Shown here piece after piece: positions 7,935-15,071 of a DNA stretch of 34,388 nucleotides. The stretch is from Candidatus Blackburnbacteria bacterium RIFCSPHIGHO2_01_FULL_43_15b (lineage in GTDB: Bacteria > Patescibacteriota > Microgenomatia > UBA8517 > UBA10165). Location: assembly GCA_001816385.1 (NCBI GenBank), contig MHBW01000009.1:1-34388 (forward strand). Reading direction: 5' to 3'. A program made the translations under genes and the position numbers. The notes under the pieces were generated by a model that was not told the origin of the DNA, did not search any database, and was given only the letters and a program-made list of their open reading frames with translations. Position 1 is the first letter of the stretch. Each line of letters starts with the position of its first letter.

Positions 7935-7951
7935 TACTCCTATCTACTCCT
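7935..7951. repeat. Tandem TACTCCT direct repeat
   Basis: TACTCCT occurs twice with a 10-bp period, one helical turn, upstream of the DUF4258-like/DUF2283 pair and just past the phosphoesterase stop codon. An autoregulator site is possible, since such pairs often repress themselves. Confidence 0.35.
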
Positions 7952-7961
7952 CGTAGTTAAA

Positions 7962-8459
7962 TTACAAGGGTATTTCTATTAGTTCCGCGGAGTTGGTTAC
8001 TGTGTCATAAACGGCAAACGAGGGCTTGGTAGTATTGCCCAAAGCGCCGGGATTTACCACCAAAGTCTGGTCGTAATACTCAACCCGTGCACCCAAGTGT
8101 AGGTGCCCATGGAACACCGCATCGTACTCGCCTGACGCGATCTGTTCTCTGACTTTCCCAGGCTGATGGACCATAACAATCTTTTTCCCATCCAAAGTGA
8201 ATTCCAAGATATCAGGCGCGCAGGCAGTTGCGCTATTACTAGTTAAAAGGTTCCAAATATCATTGTAACGCGCCTCGTCTGCGTTGCCGGTTATGGCATA
8301 TAGCGGAAGACCGGCACGGAGTACTTCACTTACATCTTGAGCTGTGGAAAAATCACCACAATGGAAGATTGCCTCCATATTTTGAGATTTGGCAAAACCC
8401 AAAACATGCCGAATCATGTTAATGTTGCCATGGGTGTCTGAAATAACGAGGACTTTCAT
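7962..8459 (-). CDS. YfcE/MJ0936-type metallophosphoesterase
   Basis: This 165-aa calcineurin-like phosphodiesterase has all motifs of the YfcE family in order: ISDTHGN (residues 7-13), HCGDFS (about 34-39), GNADEARYN, MVHQPG and FHGHLHLGA. These supply the two-metal site. YfcE enzymes hydrolyse phosphodiesters in vitro; the physiological substrate is usually unknown. The length is normal and no extra domain is present. The gene lies downstream of the Lon-like ATPase in the same direction, separated by a triple-hairpin palindromic element that also changes the sequence around a possible promoter (TTGCGC, 17 nt, TACACT). Function beyond phosphoesterase activity cannot be named. Confidence 0.9.
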   Translation of the reverse strand: MKVLVISDTHGNINMIRHVLGFAKSQNMEAIFHCGDFSTAQDVSEVLRAGLPLYAITGNADEARYNDIWNLLTSNSATACAPDILEFTLDGKKIVMVHQPGKVREQIASGEYDAVFHGHLHLGARVEYYDQTLVVNPGALGNTTKPSFAVYDTVTNSAELIEIPL

Positions 8460-8475
8460 TCAGCAAAGTGTAGTA

Positions 8476-8517
8476 GCAGAATTTATTCTGCGCAATCTTG
8501 CGCGAATTAAAATTCGC
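8476..8517. repeat. Triple-hairpin palindromic element, copy 1
   Basis: Three perfect small hairpins follow each other: GCAGAAT-TT-ATTCTGC (8476-8491), GCGCAA-TC-TTGCGC (8490-8503) and GCGAATT-AA-AATTCGC (8502-8517). A related copy in the opposite orientation is at 30871-30908. The last base overlaps the stop codon of the Lon-like gene. Confidence 0.75.
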
Positions 8518-9572
8518 TAATACAACGGAAGATACTGCTTTATATTCTCCGGTGTCAAGGCCACCTGTCTGATTTTTCCTTCCACATACTCTCTGGCAAT
8601 TTTGCGAACCACACCTTCAACAGTTCTTTCCAAAGTCCTCATCCCAGCATCATACCCCAAGGGGCGAACAATCATTGGCCACACTTCGTCCTGGAATACC
8701 AGGACTTCGCGTGGCAGGCCACTTTCCCCCAACACACGGGGCAACATATAGCTTTTTGCAACCTGAATTTTCTCCTCATCGGTGTAGGAAGGCATGTGTA
8801 TTACCTCTAACCTATCCAAAACGGCCGTGGCGATATTTGTTGTATTGTTGGCTGTGGCAATAAACATGACCTCTGAAAGGTTGAAAGGATAATCAACGTA
8901 ATAATCCAAGAAGGCGCTATTTTGATCAGGGTCCAAAAGCTCAACTAAAACTCCCATTATTGACGACCGGCCTTCTTCTGCAACACGATCAATTTCGTCC
9001 AGCAGAATAACAGGGTTTTTTGTGCCAACTTTTCGCAAGGCCTTAATAATTTGTCCTGGCTCGGCCTCAGGATGAACTCGAGACTGGCCGCGCAAATCTA
9101 AAGGTCCTCCCATTCCCCCAAAAGGAACTCTTGCAATTTTCCTGCCTAATGCTTCGGCAATTGAGTAAGCAACTGTTGTTTTGCCTGTACCCACAAGCCC
9201 CACAAAACATAAAATCGGTGCTCGAGACAGTCTTTTATTTTCCAACCCTTTTTGTTGGTTTAATTTCATTACCGAAATAAACTCCAATACTCTGTCTTTA
9301 ATATCCCCTAAACCAAAATGGTTTTTATCCAAAGCTGCCTTTGCGTGTTCCAAATCCAAAATATCTCCAGAATGTTTATCCCAAGGGAGAGTCGTTATCC
9401 AGTCAATATAATTTCCCAAATGCTCAAGCTCGTCAAAAACTGCGCTTGAATCAACTCGGGACAAGCGCTCCAGACGAGCCTTCGCGCGGTCTCTTAACTC
9501 CTGAGGAACCGGAGTTGAAGTGAGTTTTTGGGCAATCGCGGCAACTTGTTGAATAACATTCTGAGCAGCCAT
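8517..9572 (-). CDS. Lon-type AAA+ ATPase lacking the protease domain
   Basis: The 351-aa protein (from ATG 9572) matches the middle and AAA+ part of Lon. It has the coiled segment before the ATPase (WITTLPWDKHSGDILDLEHAK), then LDKNHFGLGDIKDRVLEFI, Walker A GLVGTGKT (residues 125-132), Walker B VILLDEID, sensor-1 FIATANN and the DRLEVIHMPSYTDEEK segment of Lon. The N-terminal substrate domain and the C-terminal Ser-Lys protease domain are absent: the ORF ends after the lid domain at KQYLPLY. It should act, if at all, as an ATP-driven unfoldase or remodeller, or with a protease supplied in trans. The track start at 9641 is upstream of the likely promoter, so ATG 9572 is chosen. Confidence 0.88.
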   Translation of the reverse strand: MAAQNVIQQVAAIAQKLTSTPVPQELRDRAKARLERLSRVDSSAVFDELEHLGNYIDWITTLPWDKHSGDILDLEHAKAALDKNHFGLGDIKDRVLEFISVMKLNQQKGLENKRLSRAPILCFVGLVGTGKTTVAYSIAEALGRKIARVPFGGMGGPLDLRGQSRVHPEAEPGQIIKALRKVGTKNPVILLDEIDRVAEEGRSSIMGVLVELLDPDQNSAFLDYYVDYPFNLSEVMFIATANNTTNIATAVLDRLEVIHMPSYTDEEKIQVAKSYMLPRVLGESGLPREVLVFQDEVWPMIVRPLGYDAGMRTLERTVEGVVRKIAREYVEGKIRQVALTPENIKQYLPLY

Positions 9573-9591
9573 TATACTTTTTAGTATATCA
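9573..9591 (-). promoter_or_regulatory. Extended -10 promoter and hairpin of Lon-like gene
   Basis: On the minus strand TGATATACT (extended -10, 9583-9591) precedes the ATG by 10 nt. The -10 is also one arm of a perfect hairpin, TATACT-TTTT-AGTATA on the plus strand (9573-9588), which could be an operator. A leaderless start is likely. Confidence 0.45.
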
Positions 9592-9614
9592 GAACCCTGT
9601 TCCCATTTTGCCAG

Positions 9615-9645
9615 TTGACAAAAGGTATAAGCTTTGCCCAATAAT
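9615..9645 (+). promoter_or_regulatory. Promoter of DUF5667 secreted protein gene
   Basis: A perfect TTGACA at 9615-9620 is followed by AATAAT at 9640-9645 (19-nt spacer) or CAATAA with an 18-nt spacer. The gene start lies 20 nt downstream with no Shine-Dalgarno sequence. The spacing is long, so the exact -10 is uncertain. Confidence 0.45.
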
Positions 9646-9665
9646 AGGTTGCCCTCTTTAACAAC

Positions 9666-12146
9666 ATGACATTAAAGACCCTCGCCCAAGGTCTGGTGTT
9701 CGTCGCAATTACCGCGATCGTTTTCTTTCGGCCTCAAGAAGCCTTGGCAATAGACAACCCTTCTTCTTATTATGACTGGAATTCTTATCAACCCCAAGAA
9801 AAAGTCTTGGGCACAGAAGTGCGTGCCCAGGAAGAAGCCAACCCTACAGAAGATATAAAAGGCCAAGAAGCACAAGAGGATCATAAAAAGTATAAGCAGC
9901 ATGATTACTTCTTGGATTTTACTTCATCGCTGACACCTTCTAGCCCACTCTATTTTGCCAAGAAGTTTGAGGAAAACATCACACTCGCGTTCACTTTTAA
10001 TGGCCAAAGAAAAGAAGAATTGAGGGTAGAGATTGCCGGCGAGAGATTGGAGGAAATCGAGAAAGCAACCGCGGACGGCAAAATAAGCGCTGTCGAAAGT
10101 GCAACCAACTCTTACCAGACGACAGTAAACAAGCTTGCAGAAGAGTTAAGTGATTTGAAGGCGGGCGGTAGTGATATTACTAACTTATCCACCTCAATTG
10201 ACGAAGAAATAAGCAAGCACAAGTTGATTTTGGATGAAGTTGCTATGCAGCTGCCGGAAAACGCTGAAGATTCTCTCAAAGAAGCCATCGTGGCAAGCGA
10301 AAAGGCAATTGATGCTGTCGCAGACGTACAAGGAAAACCTGCGGTTCCTGAGGAGGTAGCAGAACGACTTCAAGCTCTGAAGGCGGTGGGCATTTTAAGC
10401 CAAGAGGAAGTGGCAAAGCTTGTGGGCGCTGCAACAAGGCAGCAAGCCCGTGAAGAAATGCGAAAATATGTTGAAGAAAGTCTAATCCCCGAGTCTGATT
10501 TTATAAAATTTGACCAAACCGCAGCGGTAAAATTTCCAAGAGCGTTCTATGTAAATCTCGAAGTTAAAAAATTCAAGGAGTTAAAAACGCTTGAGACAGA
10601 GAAGCCTGATGAGCAAACATTGAATCGCGTCCAACAGTTTGCCAAGGAATACAAACCCGGAGAAAGTGTTCCGCCAGATATCAGACGGTGGTGGGTACCC
10701 ATGGTCAGGCTTGAGGAACTACAAAATACAATAAGGCCCGATCTTATCCCTCAAAACTTTTTAAGAAACCGCCCCGAGGAATACCAAAAATACCAGGAAG
10801 TAGTTGAAAGAGTAAAGCCAAAGAAAGAGGACTTGGAATATGTAAATAAAATGATACAGCAAAATCCCAATCTTCTTAACGACCCTTCATATGCTCGAAT
10901 CAAGGCTTTGGCAGACAAATTCGGCTCCACAGAAGGAGGAGTTCAGGATAACAGTGGCAGGGCGGTAGAGTACTGCGGCACAGATTCCCACTGGGTCAAT
11001 ATTCCATACATGCCTCAGGGAGGATATTGTGTACCCAACTACGACTTTCCTGCACCAGGAAATGGTTCTGAAAAAGCATGTCCTTCAGGCTATCACAAGC
11101 CCTTCCCCGGAGCCGCTTGTTATTCGGATAACCCTAATCAAAGCCGTGGAGGTATTAGTACAGCTCCAGGAACTTGCCCGGCCGGATATAACTGGGTTAC
11201 CGGTTCCAGGGGGAGCGATGATGGCTATTGTGCTCCCAAAGCAATAACTGATGGAGGAGGATTCCCAAGTCCCATTTATACTGTTGGTTACTGTCTACCA
11301 GGTCAGACTTTTGTTGACGGAAAATGCGAAACATATAATTCACCGCCTAAGGAAGGTTGTACGTCCGGCAGATGGTGGAATGGGAGTCAGTGTATTCAAC
11401 AAAAAGATTGCGGCCAGGGTAGTTATCAAGACCGCAACGGAGAGTGCAAACAGTCAACCTCAAATGCAGGAGCAGGGAGAGTTTGCCCAGCACCGCCAGG
11501 CGGATGCGGATTTAATTCTCTTTGGGATTCGGTAAACTGTAGCTGCCGATCAACATTGGATCCGCGACCAGATGGAAACAGGGATCAATCTGGCACACCC
11601 GGTCGCGATCAACAGGAAGCAAACTGCAGAGCAGGCGGTGGAACTTGTGTCAGCTGGGTTAATGGCGCTTGTGGTTGTGAACGCTCATCTGGAAGCACAG
11701 GGGGAAATTCTACAGGAGGTTCCAGGTGCGGCGATGGATATGACTGGAATGGCAGTTATTGCTACCCAAGAGGAGGCTCTGGTGGAGGAGCTTATTCTAG
11801 TGGCAATTACACAGGAGGAAGCAATTACTCCGGAACCGGAAGCGGCAATTATTCAGGAGGTGGCTCGTACTCGGGTTCAGGTAGCGGAGGGTCTTATTCG
11901 GGAGGCGGTTACAGCGGTGGCAGTTATTCTGGAGGCAATTATAGCGTGGGCTCTTCAGGAAGCGGTAGTTATTCCCCACCAACTGGCTACAACCCGCCAG
12001 CAGAATCACAGCCTGTTTCTCAACCAGTACAACAGTCCGCAGCACCCGCGCCTGTAGAATCCGCACCTGCTCCACAGCCAGTACAAGAATCCGCACCTGC
12101 TCCGGCACCAGCCGAAAGCCAACCTGCACCTGCCACAACACAGTGA
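9666..12146 (+). CDS. Secreted DUF5667 protein with Cys-rich and Gly/Ser/Tyr-rich regions
   Basis: The 826-aa protein has a signal peptide cleaved probably after residue 28 (PQEALA). A short acidic linker containing EKVLGTE leads to a DUF5667 domain (about residues 78-190: LTPSSPLYFAKKFEENITLAF...), a helical module of secreted actinobacterial and CPR proteins. A second helical region reaches about residue 420. From about 430 to 690 it is rich in Cys, Gly and aromatic residues in short repeats (GYNWVTG, GYDWNGSYC), suggesting several disulfide-bonded mini-domains. Residues about 690-770 are Gly/Ser/Tyr repeats (GGSYSGG) and the last 50 are Pro/Ala/Gln-rich. No C-terminal membrane helix is seen, so it is likely secreted or held by other parts. 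An adhesive or matrix role is plausible, not shown. Confidence 0.8.
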   Translation: MTLKTLAQGLVFVAITAIVFFRPQEALAIDNPSSYYDWNSYQPQEKVLGTEVRAQEEANPTEDIKGQEAQEDHKKYKQHDYFLDFTSSLTPSSPLYFAKKFEENITLAFTFNGQRKEELRVEIAGERLEEIEKATADGKISAVESATNSYQTTVNKLAEELSDLKAGGSDITNLSTSIDEEISKHKLILDEVAMQLPENAEDSLKEAIVASEKAIDAVADVQGKPAVPEEVAERLQALKAVGILSQEEVAKLVGAATRQQAREEMRKYVEESLIPESDFIKFDQTAAVKFPRAFYVNLEVKKFKELKTLETEKPDEQTLNRVQQFAKEYKPGESVPPDIRRWWVPMVRLEELQNTIRPDLIPQNFLRNRPEEYQKYQEVVERVKPKKEDLEYVNKMIQQNPNLLNDPSYARIKALADKFGSTEGGVQDNSGRAVEYCGTDSHWVNIPYMPQGGYCVPNYDFPAPGNGSEKACPSGYHKPFPGAACYSDNPNQSRGGISTAPGTCPAGYNWVTGSRGSDDGYCAPKAITDGGGFPSPIYTVGYCLPGQTFVDGKCETYNSPPKEGCTSGRWWNGSQCIQQKDCGQGSYQDRNGECKQSTSNAGAGRVCPAPPGGCGFNSLWDSVNCSCRSTLDPRPDGNRDQSGTPGRDQQEANCRAGGGTCVSWVNGACGCERSSGSTGGNSTGGSRCGDGYDWNGSYCYPRGGSGGGAYSSGNYTGGSNYSGTGSGNYSGGGSYSGSGSGGSYSGGGYSGGSYSGGNYSVGSSGSGSYSPPTGYNPPAESQPVSQPVQQSAAPAPVESAPAPQPVQESAPAPAPAESQPAPATTQ

Positions 12147-12175
12147 TGCTACAAATTTGCTTCTGCCTAAAGACC

Positions 12176-12200
12176 ACTGGTTTGAATCCGGTCGGGGTCA
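12176..12200 (+). other. tRNA 3'-end-like fragment (T-arm plus acceptor strand)
   Basis: ACTGG-TTTGAAT-CCGGT forms a complete 5-bp T-arm with a 7-nt loop, directly followed by CGGGGTC and A, the length of an acceptor 3' strand plus discriminator base. No matching 5' half (GACCCCG, D-arm) lies upstream, and the anticodon-arm region pairs poorly. It resembles the 3' tRNA piece left at integration sites, but it could also be chance. Confidence 0.4.
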
Positions 12201-12207
12201 CAAACCA

Positions 12208-12236
12208 TTGCAATCTGTCTAATATTCGTCTATAAT
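12208..12236 (+). promoter_or_regulatory. Promoter in front of the Fic gene remnant
   Basis: TTGCAA (12208-12213), a 17-nt spacer and a perfect TATAAT (12231-12236) point toward the Fic remnant, whose original ATG is at 12321. The region 12147-12320 otherwise holds only the tRNA-like fragment and one inverted repeat. Confidence 0.5.
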
Positions 12237-12257
12237 ACGTCTACCCTCCTAAGCTTA

Positions 12258-12296
12258 CTTTGTAGCTTTTCAGTATTATTCATACACGCTACAAAG
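12258..12296. repeat. Inverted repeat in the Fic leader
   Basis: CTTTGTAGC and GCTACAAAG form a perfect 9-bp inverted repeat with a 21-nt loop between the predicted transcription start and the Fic ATG. No T-tract follows. It may be a protein-binding site or a leader hairpin. Confidence 0.45.
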
Positions 12297-12320
12297 AGCG
12301 CTTGAATCGGCGGGCACAGT

Positions 12321-13078
12321 ATGTTTAATCCTCACTATACAATTACAGATCATCTCCTGATCTAATCCTAAGGATTCAAAAGCAAGCGACCGTTGGACTA
12401 TTACCTAAATTTGAATCCGGAAAATTGAGAGAAAGACCGGTAGTTGTAAATGATCCTAGAACCAGAAAAGTTATATATTTACCTCCAGATGCAAAAGATG
12501 TAAAGATACTGGTAGAGGATCTAGATGGGTTTGTAGATAGTAGCCGAAACGAAATTGACCCCCTTATTTTAGCTGGTATCTTTCATAAACAAATGGTCAT
12601 TATCCACCCGTTTATGGATGGGAATGGCAGAACTACAAGACTTGCTACAAAAGTATTGCTTGCTGAAATGGGATTAAATACTTTTAACCTTTTCAGTTTT
12701 GAAAATTACTATAACAAAAATGTTACTAAATATTTTCAGACTGTTGGAGAATTCGGTAATTATTATGAATTAACAAGTAAAATTGATTTTACTTCATGGC
12801 TAGAATATTTTACTGAAGGAGTTATTGATGAACTGCTAAGAGTGCAGAAACTACTTCCGGAAGTTGGAATAAGTCCTGAAACCAAATTACAACTTTATCA
12901 CATAAAAATACTTAAGTTTATCCGAGAAAAAGGATTTATTGCTGACCGTGACTGCGCAAAATTAGTTGACCGTGCAAAAGCAACCAGGGCATTGGATTTT
13001 AAGAAATTAATAGATTTAGGTCTAATTGATAGGAAAGGTCAAGGTAAAGCAACCTACTATGTTTTAAAAGAGAAGTAG
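12321..13078 (+). pseudogene. Fic family AMP-transferase gene with internal deletion and frameshift
   Basis: The catalytic part is intact: the Fic motif HPFMDGNGRTTR and a C-terminal winged-helix (about the last 65 residues, ATRALDFKKLIDLGLIDRKG). Fic enzymes transfer AMP or related groups to target proteins. The 217-aa track ORF starts at a TTG, but recognisable Fic sequence continues upstream in frame (RIQKQATVGLLPKFESGK) to a stop at 12326 with no start codon. In another frame ATG 12321 opens MFNPHYTITDHLLI then stops, matching the usual Fic N-terminus. The roughly 100-130 residues between, including the region that carries the inhibitory (S/T)xxxE(G/N) helix, are missing. The best reading is one internal deletion that also shifted the frame. 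A short TTG-started product remains possible. Confidence 0.75.
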
Positions 13079-13125
13079 CTATTGTACTTTGCTCTGTTAA
13101 AGATACTAAGCGGCTCACCAAAAAA

Positions 13126-13154
13126 TTGACCATGCCACTGAAACCTGCCACAAT
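13126..13154 (+). promoter_or_regulatory. Promoter of M23/lipoyl-like gene
   Basis: TTGACC (13126-13131), a 17-nt spacer and CACAAT (13149-13154) are followed after 9 nt by the ATG at 13164. No Shine-Dalgarno sequence is present. Confidence 0.45.
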
Positions 13155-13163
13155 AAATACAAG

Positions 13164-13940
13164 ATGCAAAAGGGGTTTGCTCACCTGTCTTTCATTTTTA
13201 AAATACTTATCGGTATCGGAGTTTTGATCCTGATTTTCGTAGGAGCATCGCTTTTTTCTATCTTTTCCAGCCAAAATACACCTCCCCCACAGATTACGGC
13301 AAATTTCGTCAACTTAGATAAAGTAGAAAAGATCTCCAAGTTTAGAAGCTGCACTGGACATGTCGTCGTACCCCAAAACGAAAAAGAAAGCAAAAGAAAT
13401 ATGAAGCATTATTTGTGGGAAAAGGAAGAAAACCGTGGAGCAGATAAAGTGGTTGAGATCTACGCTCCTTTCGATGGGTATATTACATTGATTTTTTCAT
13501 TAAATGATAATGAACAGGAGTTATGGATTTCTCCCCGGCGCATGTTTGCCAATATCCCGCCAGTTGGAATGTGGAGTTTTAGCGTTGAGCATATTAAGGT
13601 TAAAGACGGGTTAAAAACCGGGGATAGAGTTAAAGCTGGTGAGTTGGTTGGTTTTACGGGATTCCTGGATGGTTATTACTCATTTGATGCGATCTATGGC
13701 AAGATCGGGCTGCCACCCAAGAAAATTGACAACTGGTTATCACCGTTTGCAGATTTGGATTCGGTATTCAATCATATGAGTGACGAAGTTTTTGCGCAGT
13801 TTCAGCAAAAAGGAGTTGTTTCAAAAAAGCAAGTGATAATTAGTAAAGAAGAAAGAGACCAAAACCCTTGTGATTACCGTGGTGAAAGACCTGAGCTTAT
13901 GGAAGTTAATTCCGATAATAGTTGGGTAGAGCTGCATTAA
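13164..13940 (+). CDS. Membrane-anchored M23/lipoyl-like protein
   Basis: The 258-aa protein has an N-terminal membrane helix (about residues 10-34, FIFKILIGIGVLILIFVGASLF) and an extracytoplasmic domain. The signature FRSCTGHVV...NMKHYLW, then YAPFDGYITLIF and GDRVKAGELVGFTG, resembles the barrel-sandwich fold shared by M23 peptidases and biotinyl/lipoyl domains. Similar proteins recur in CPR genomes as hypotheticals. The M23 zinc ligands (HxxxD and HxH) are not complete; only VEHIKV remains, so peptidase activity is doubtful. It may bind envelope components or a partner. It lies between the Fic remnant and the convergent regulator gene and appears to be transcribed alone from its own promoter. 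Confidence 0.7.
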   Translation: MQKGFAHLSFIFKILIGIGVLILIFVGASLFSIFSSQNTPPPQITANFVNLDKVEKISKFRSCTGHVVVPQNEKESKRNMKHYLWEKEENRGADKVVEIYAPFDGYITLIFSLNDNEQELWISPRRMFANIPPVGMWSFSVEHIKVKDGLKTGDRVKAGELVGFTGFLDGYYSFDAIYGKIGLPPKKIDNWLSPFADLDSVFNHMSDEVFAQFQQKGVVSKKQVIISKEERDQNPCDYRGERPELMEVNSDNSWVELH

Positions 13941-13970
13941 GCGGTTCCAAACACGGGGAAGGTGGCTCAC

Positions 13971-15017
13971 CTAAAAAGATGTTGGGGTTTGATGCATTCT
14001 TTCTGTAAGCGTATGGCCATTATTAATACTATAAATTGGAAGATCCTCTTCCAGCTTTTGTCTTAAGCGATACATAAGTGCTCTTAAAGCAAATGTTTTA
14101 TCGTCTGTTTTTGAGGTATACCCGTGTTTTTCTACAATATTAATAAACATATCTTTGGGAAGTATAGAGTGTGGATGACGCATCAATGCTTCCAGGACAT
14201 CTGCTTCCAGCGTTGATAAATATTTATATGGGTTTGTTGCCGAATCTGGCACAATTGCAATTCCCCTTGCGACATCAAGAAACACTTGTTTTGGCTGTCT
14301 ATTTCTTCCAGGAATAGTAGCGCTTGCAATATGTAAATCTTTTCTTTCCTGTGGGGTTAGGCGGATAATTTGGTCAACAGCAAGATGATCTGTTAAAGAA
14401 ATACCTTCTTCAAAGGTGTGAATGAATTTGAATTTTCTTGCAGAAGCCACACCTTCTCCACTATCTCCTAATAATTGGCGAAGAACATATACTCGGGTTC
14501 TTACCATTTTTAGGTCTGTTCTCTTATTATAGCTTTCATATTTCCAGACATTTTTAATTAAATCTTCATAGTTAACTACGACACGCGGATCTTTTGCGAG
14601 AGTTTCTAGTATTTCAAATACTACATCAGGCAGTCTAACTGCCCCCTCTTCTTTTGGAAGAAGAGGGGAGGCTGCTTCTTTTCTTTTAGGATAAAGAGTA
14701 AGTTCCCCCATAGGCGTTTGTACAGTTCTTTTTTCTAGTGTTGGAGTGCCTTCCGGTTCTTTTAATACAGGTTGAGAAGTACTTGATAATTTTTCAGAGA
14801 ATCCAGTTAAAACTTCACCCAAAAACGGACCGCCAGCTTTTGCTGCTTTTTGCGCATGAAGACGAACTAATGTGCGCAGCTCTTCTGGAGTTCTAGCCAA
14901 ACTTGCCAGTGCAGCAAAATATCTTATTCCTGCTTCCTCTACCGATTCCCTAGCAAGTTCCGTATCAGTTGGTTTGTAAAGTACAGGTCTGTCCGATACT
15001 GCTGGTGGAGCTTCCAT
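13971..15017 (-). CDS. Regulator with two winged-helix DNA-binding domains
   Basis: The 348-aa protein has no receiver domain. Residues about 1-125 are helical and linker-like. Residues about 125-212 form an OmpR/PhoB-type winged helix (VFEILETLAKDPRVVVNYEDLIKNVW...MVRTRVYVLRQLLGD). Residues about 262-340 form a second one (LEADVLEALMRHPHSILPKDMFINIVE...LRALMYRLRQKLEED). Two winged helices in one chain suggest binding to paired or direct-repeat sites, or dimer-like recognition by a monomer. The gene follows the peroxidase gene by 54 nt in the same direction and has its own close promoter, so it could be both cotranscribed and autonomous. It may regulate the surface locus upstream; this is inference from position. 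A perfect 22-bp palindrome (plus loop) is embedded in the linker coding region. Confidence 0.75.
   Translation of the reverse strand: MEAPPAVSDRPVLYKPTDTELARESVEEAGIRYFAALASLARTPEELRTLVRLHAQKAAKAGGPFLGEVLTGFSEKLSSTSQPVLKEPEGTPTLEKRTVQTPMGELTLYPKRKEAASPLLPKEEGAVRLPDVVFEILETLAKDPRVVVNYEDLIKNVWKYESYNKRTDLKMVRTRVYVLRQLLGDSGEGVASARKFKFIHTFEEGISLTDHLAVDQIIRLTPQERKDLHIASATIPGRNRQPKQVFLDVARGIAIVPDSATNPYKYLSTLEADVLEALMRHPHSILPKDMFINIVEKHGYTSKTDDKTFALRALMYRLRQKLEEDLPIYSINNGHTLTERMHQTPTSF
14643..14668. repeat. Palindromic repeat inside the regulator gene
   Basis: CCCCTCTTCTT and AAGAAGAGGGG form a perfect 11-bp inverted repeat with loop TTGG. It encodes SPLLPKEEG in the linker before the first winged helix. 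The shape is that of a dispersed palindromic element inserted in frame in a linker. Confidence 0.65.
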
Positions 15018-15024
15018 TAAAACT

Positions 15025-15053
15025 ATTCTAACAACCCTTTTTTGAAAAGTAAA
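15025..15053 (-). promoter_or_regulatory. Promoter of double winged-helix regulator
   Basis: On the minus strand TTTACT (15048-15053), a 17-nt spacer and TAGAAT (15025-15030) are followed after 7 nt by the ATG at 15017. A leaderless start is likely. Confidence 0.5.
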
Positions 15054-15071
15054 AGGCGCTGTTTAGTATAC

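Noticed and set aside
11251-12057. Plus-strand ORFs of 94 and 161 aa in other frames of the DUF5667 gene, and the 138-aa minus ORF
   Set aside because: They arise from the repetitive Gly/Ser/Tyr coding sequence, which keeps other frames open; the main frame has a signal peptide and domain.
12147-12207. Complete tRNA gene
   Set aside because: Only T-arm and acceptor 3' strand are present; D-arm, a 5' acceptor strand and a proper anticodon stem are missing.
13941-13970. Bidirectional terminator between convergent genes
   Set aside because: The 30-nt gap has no inverted repeat with T-tract.
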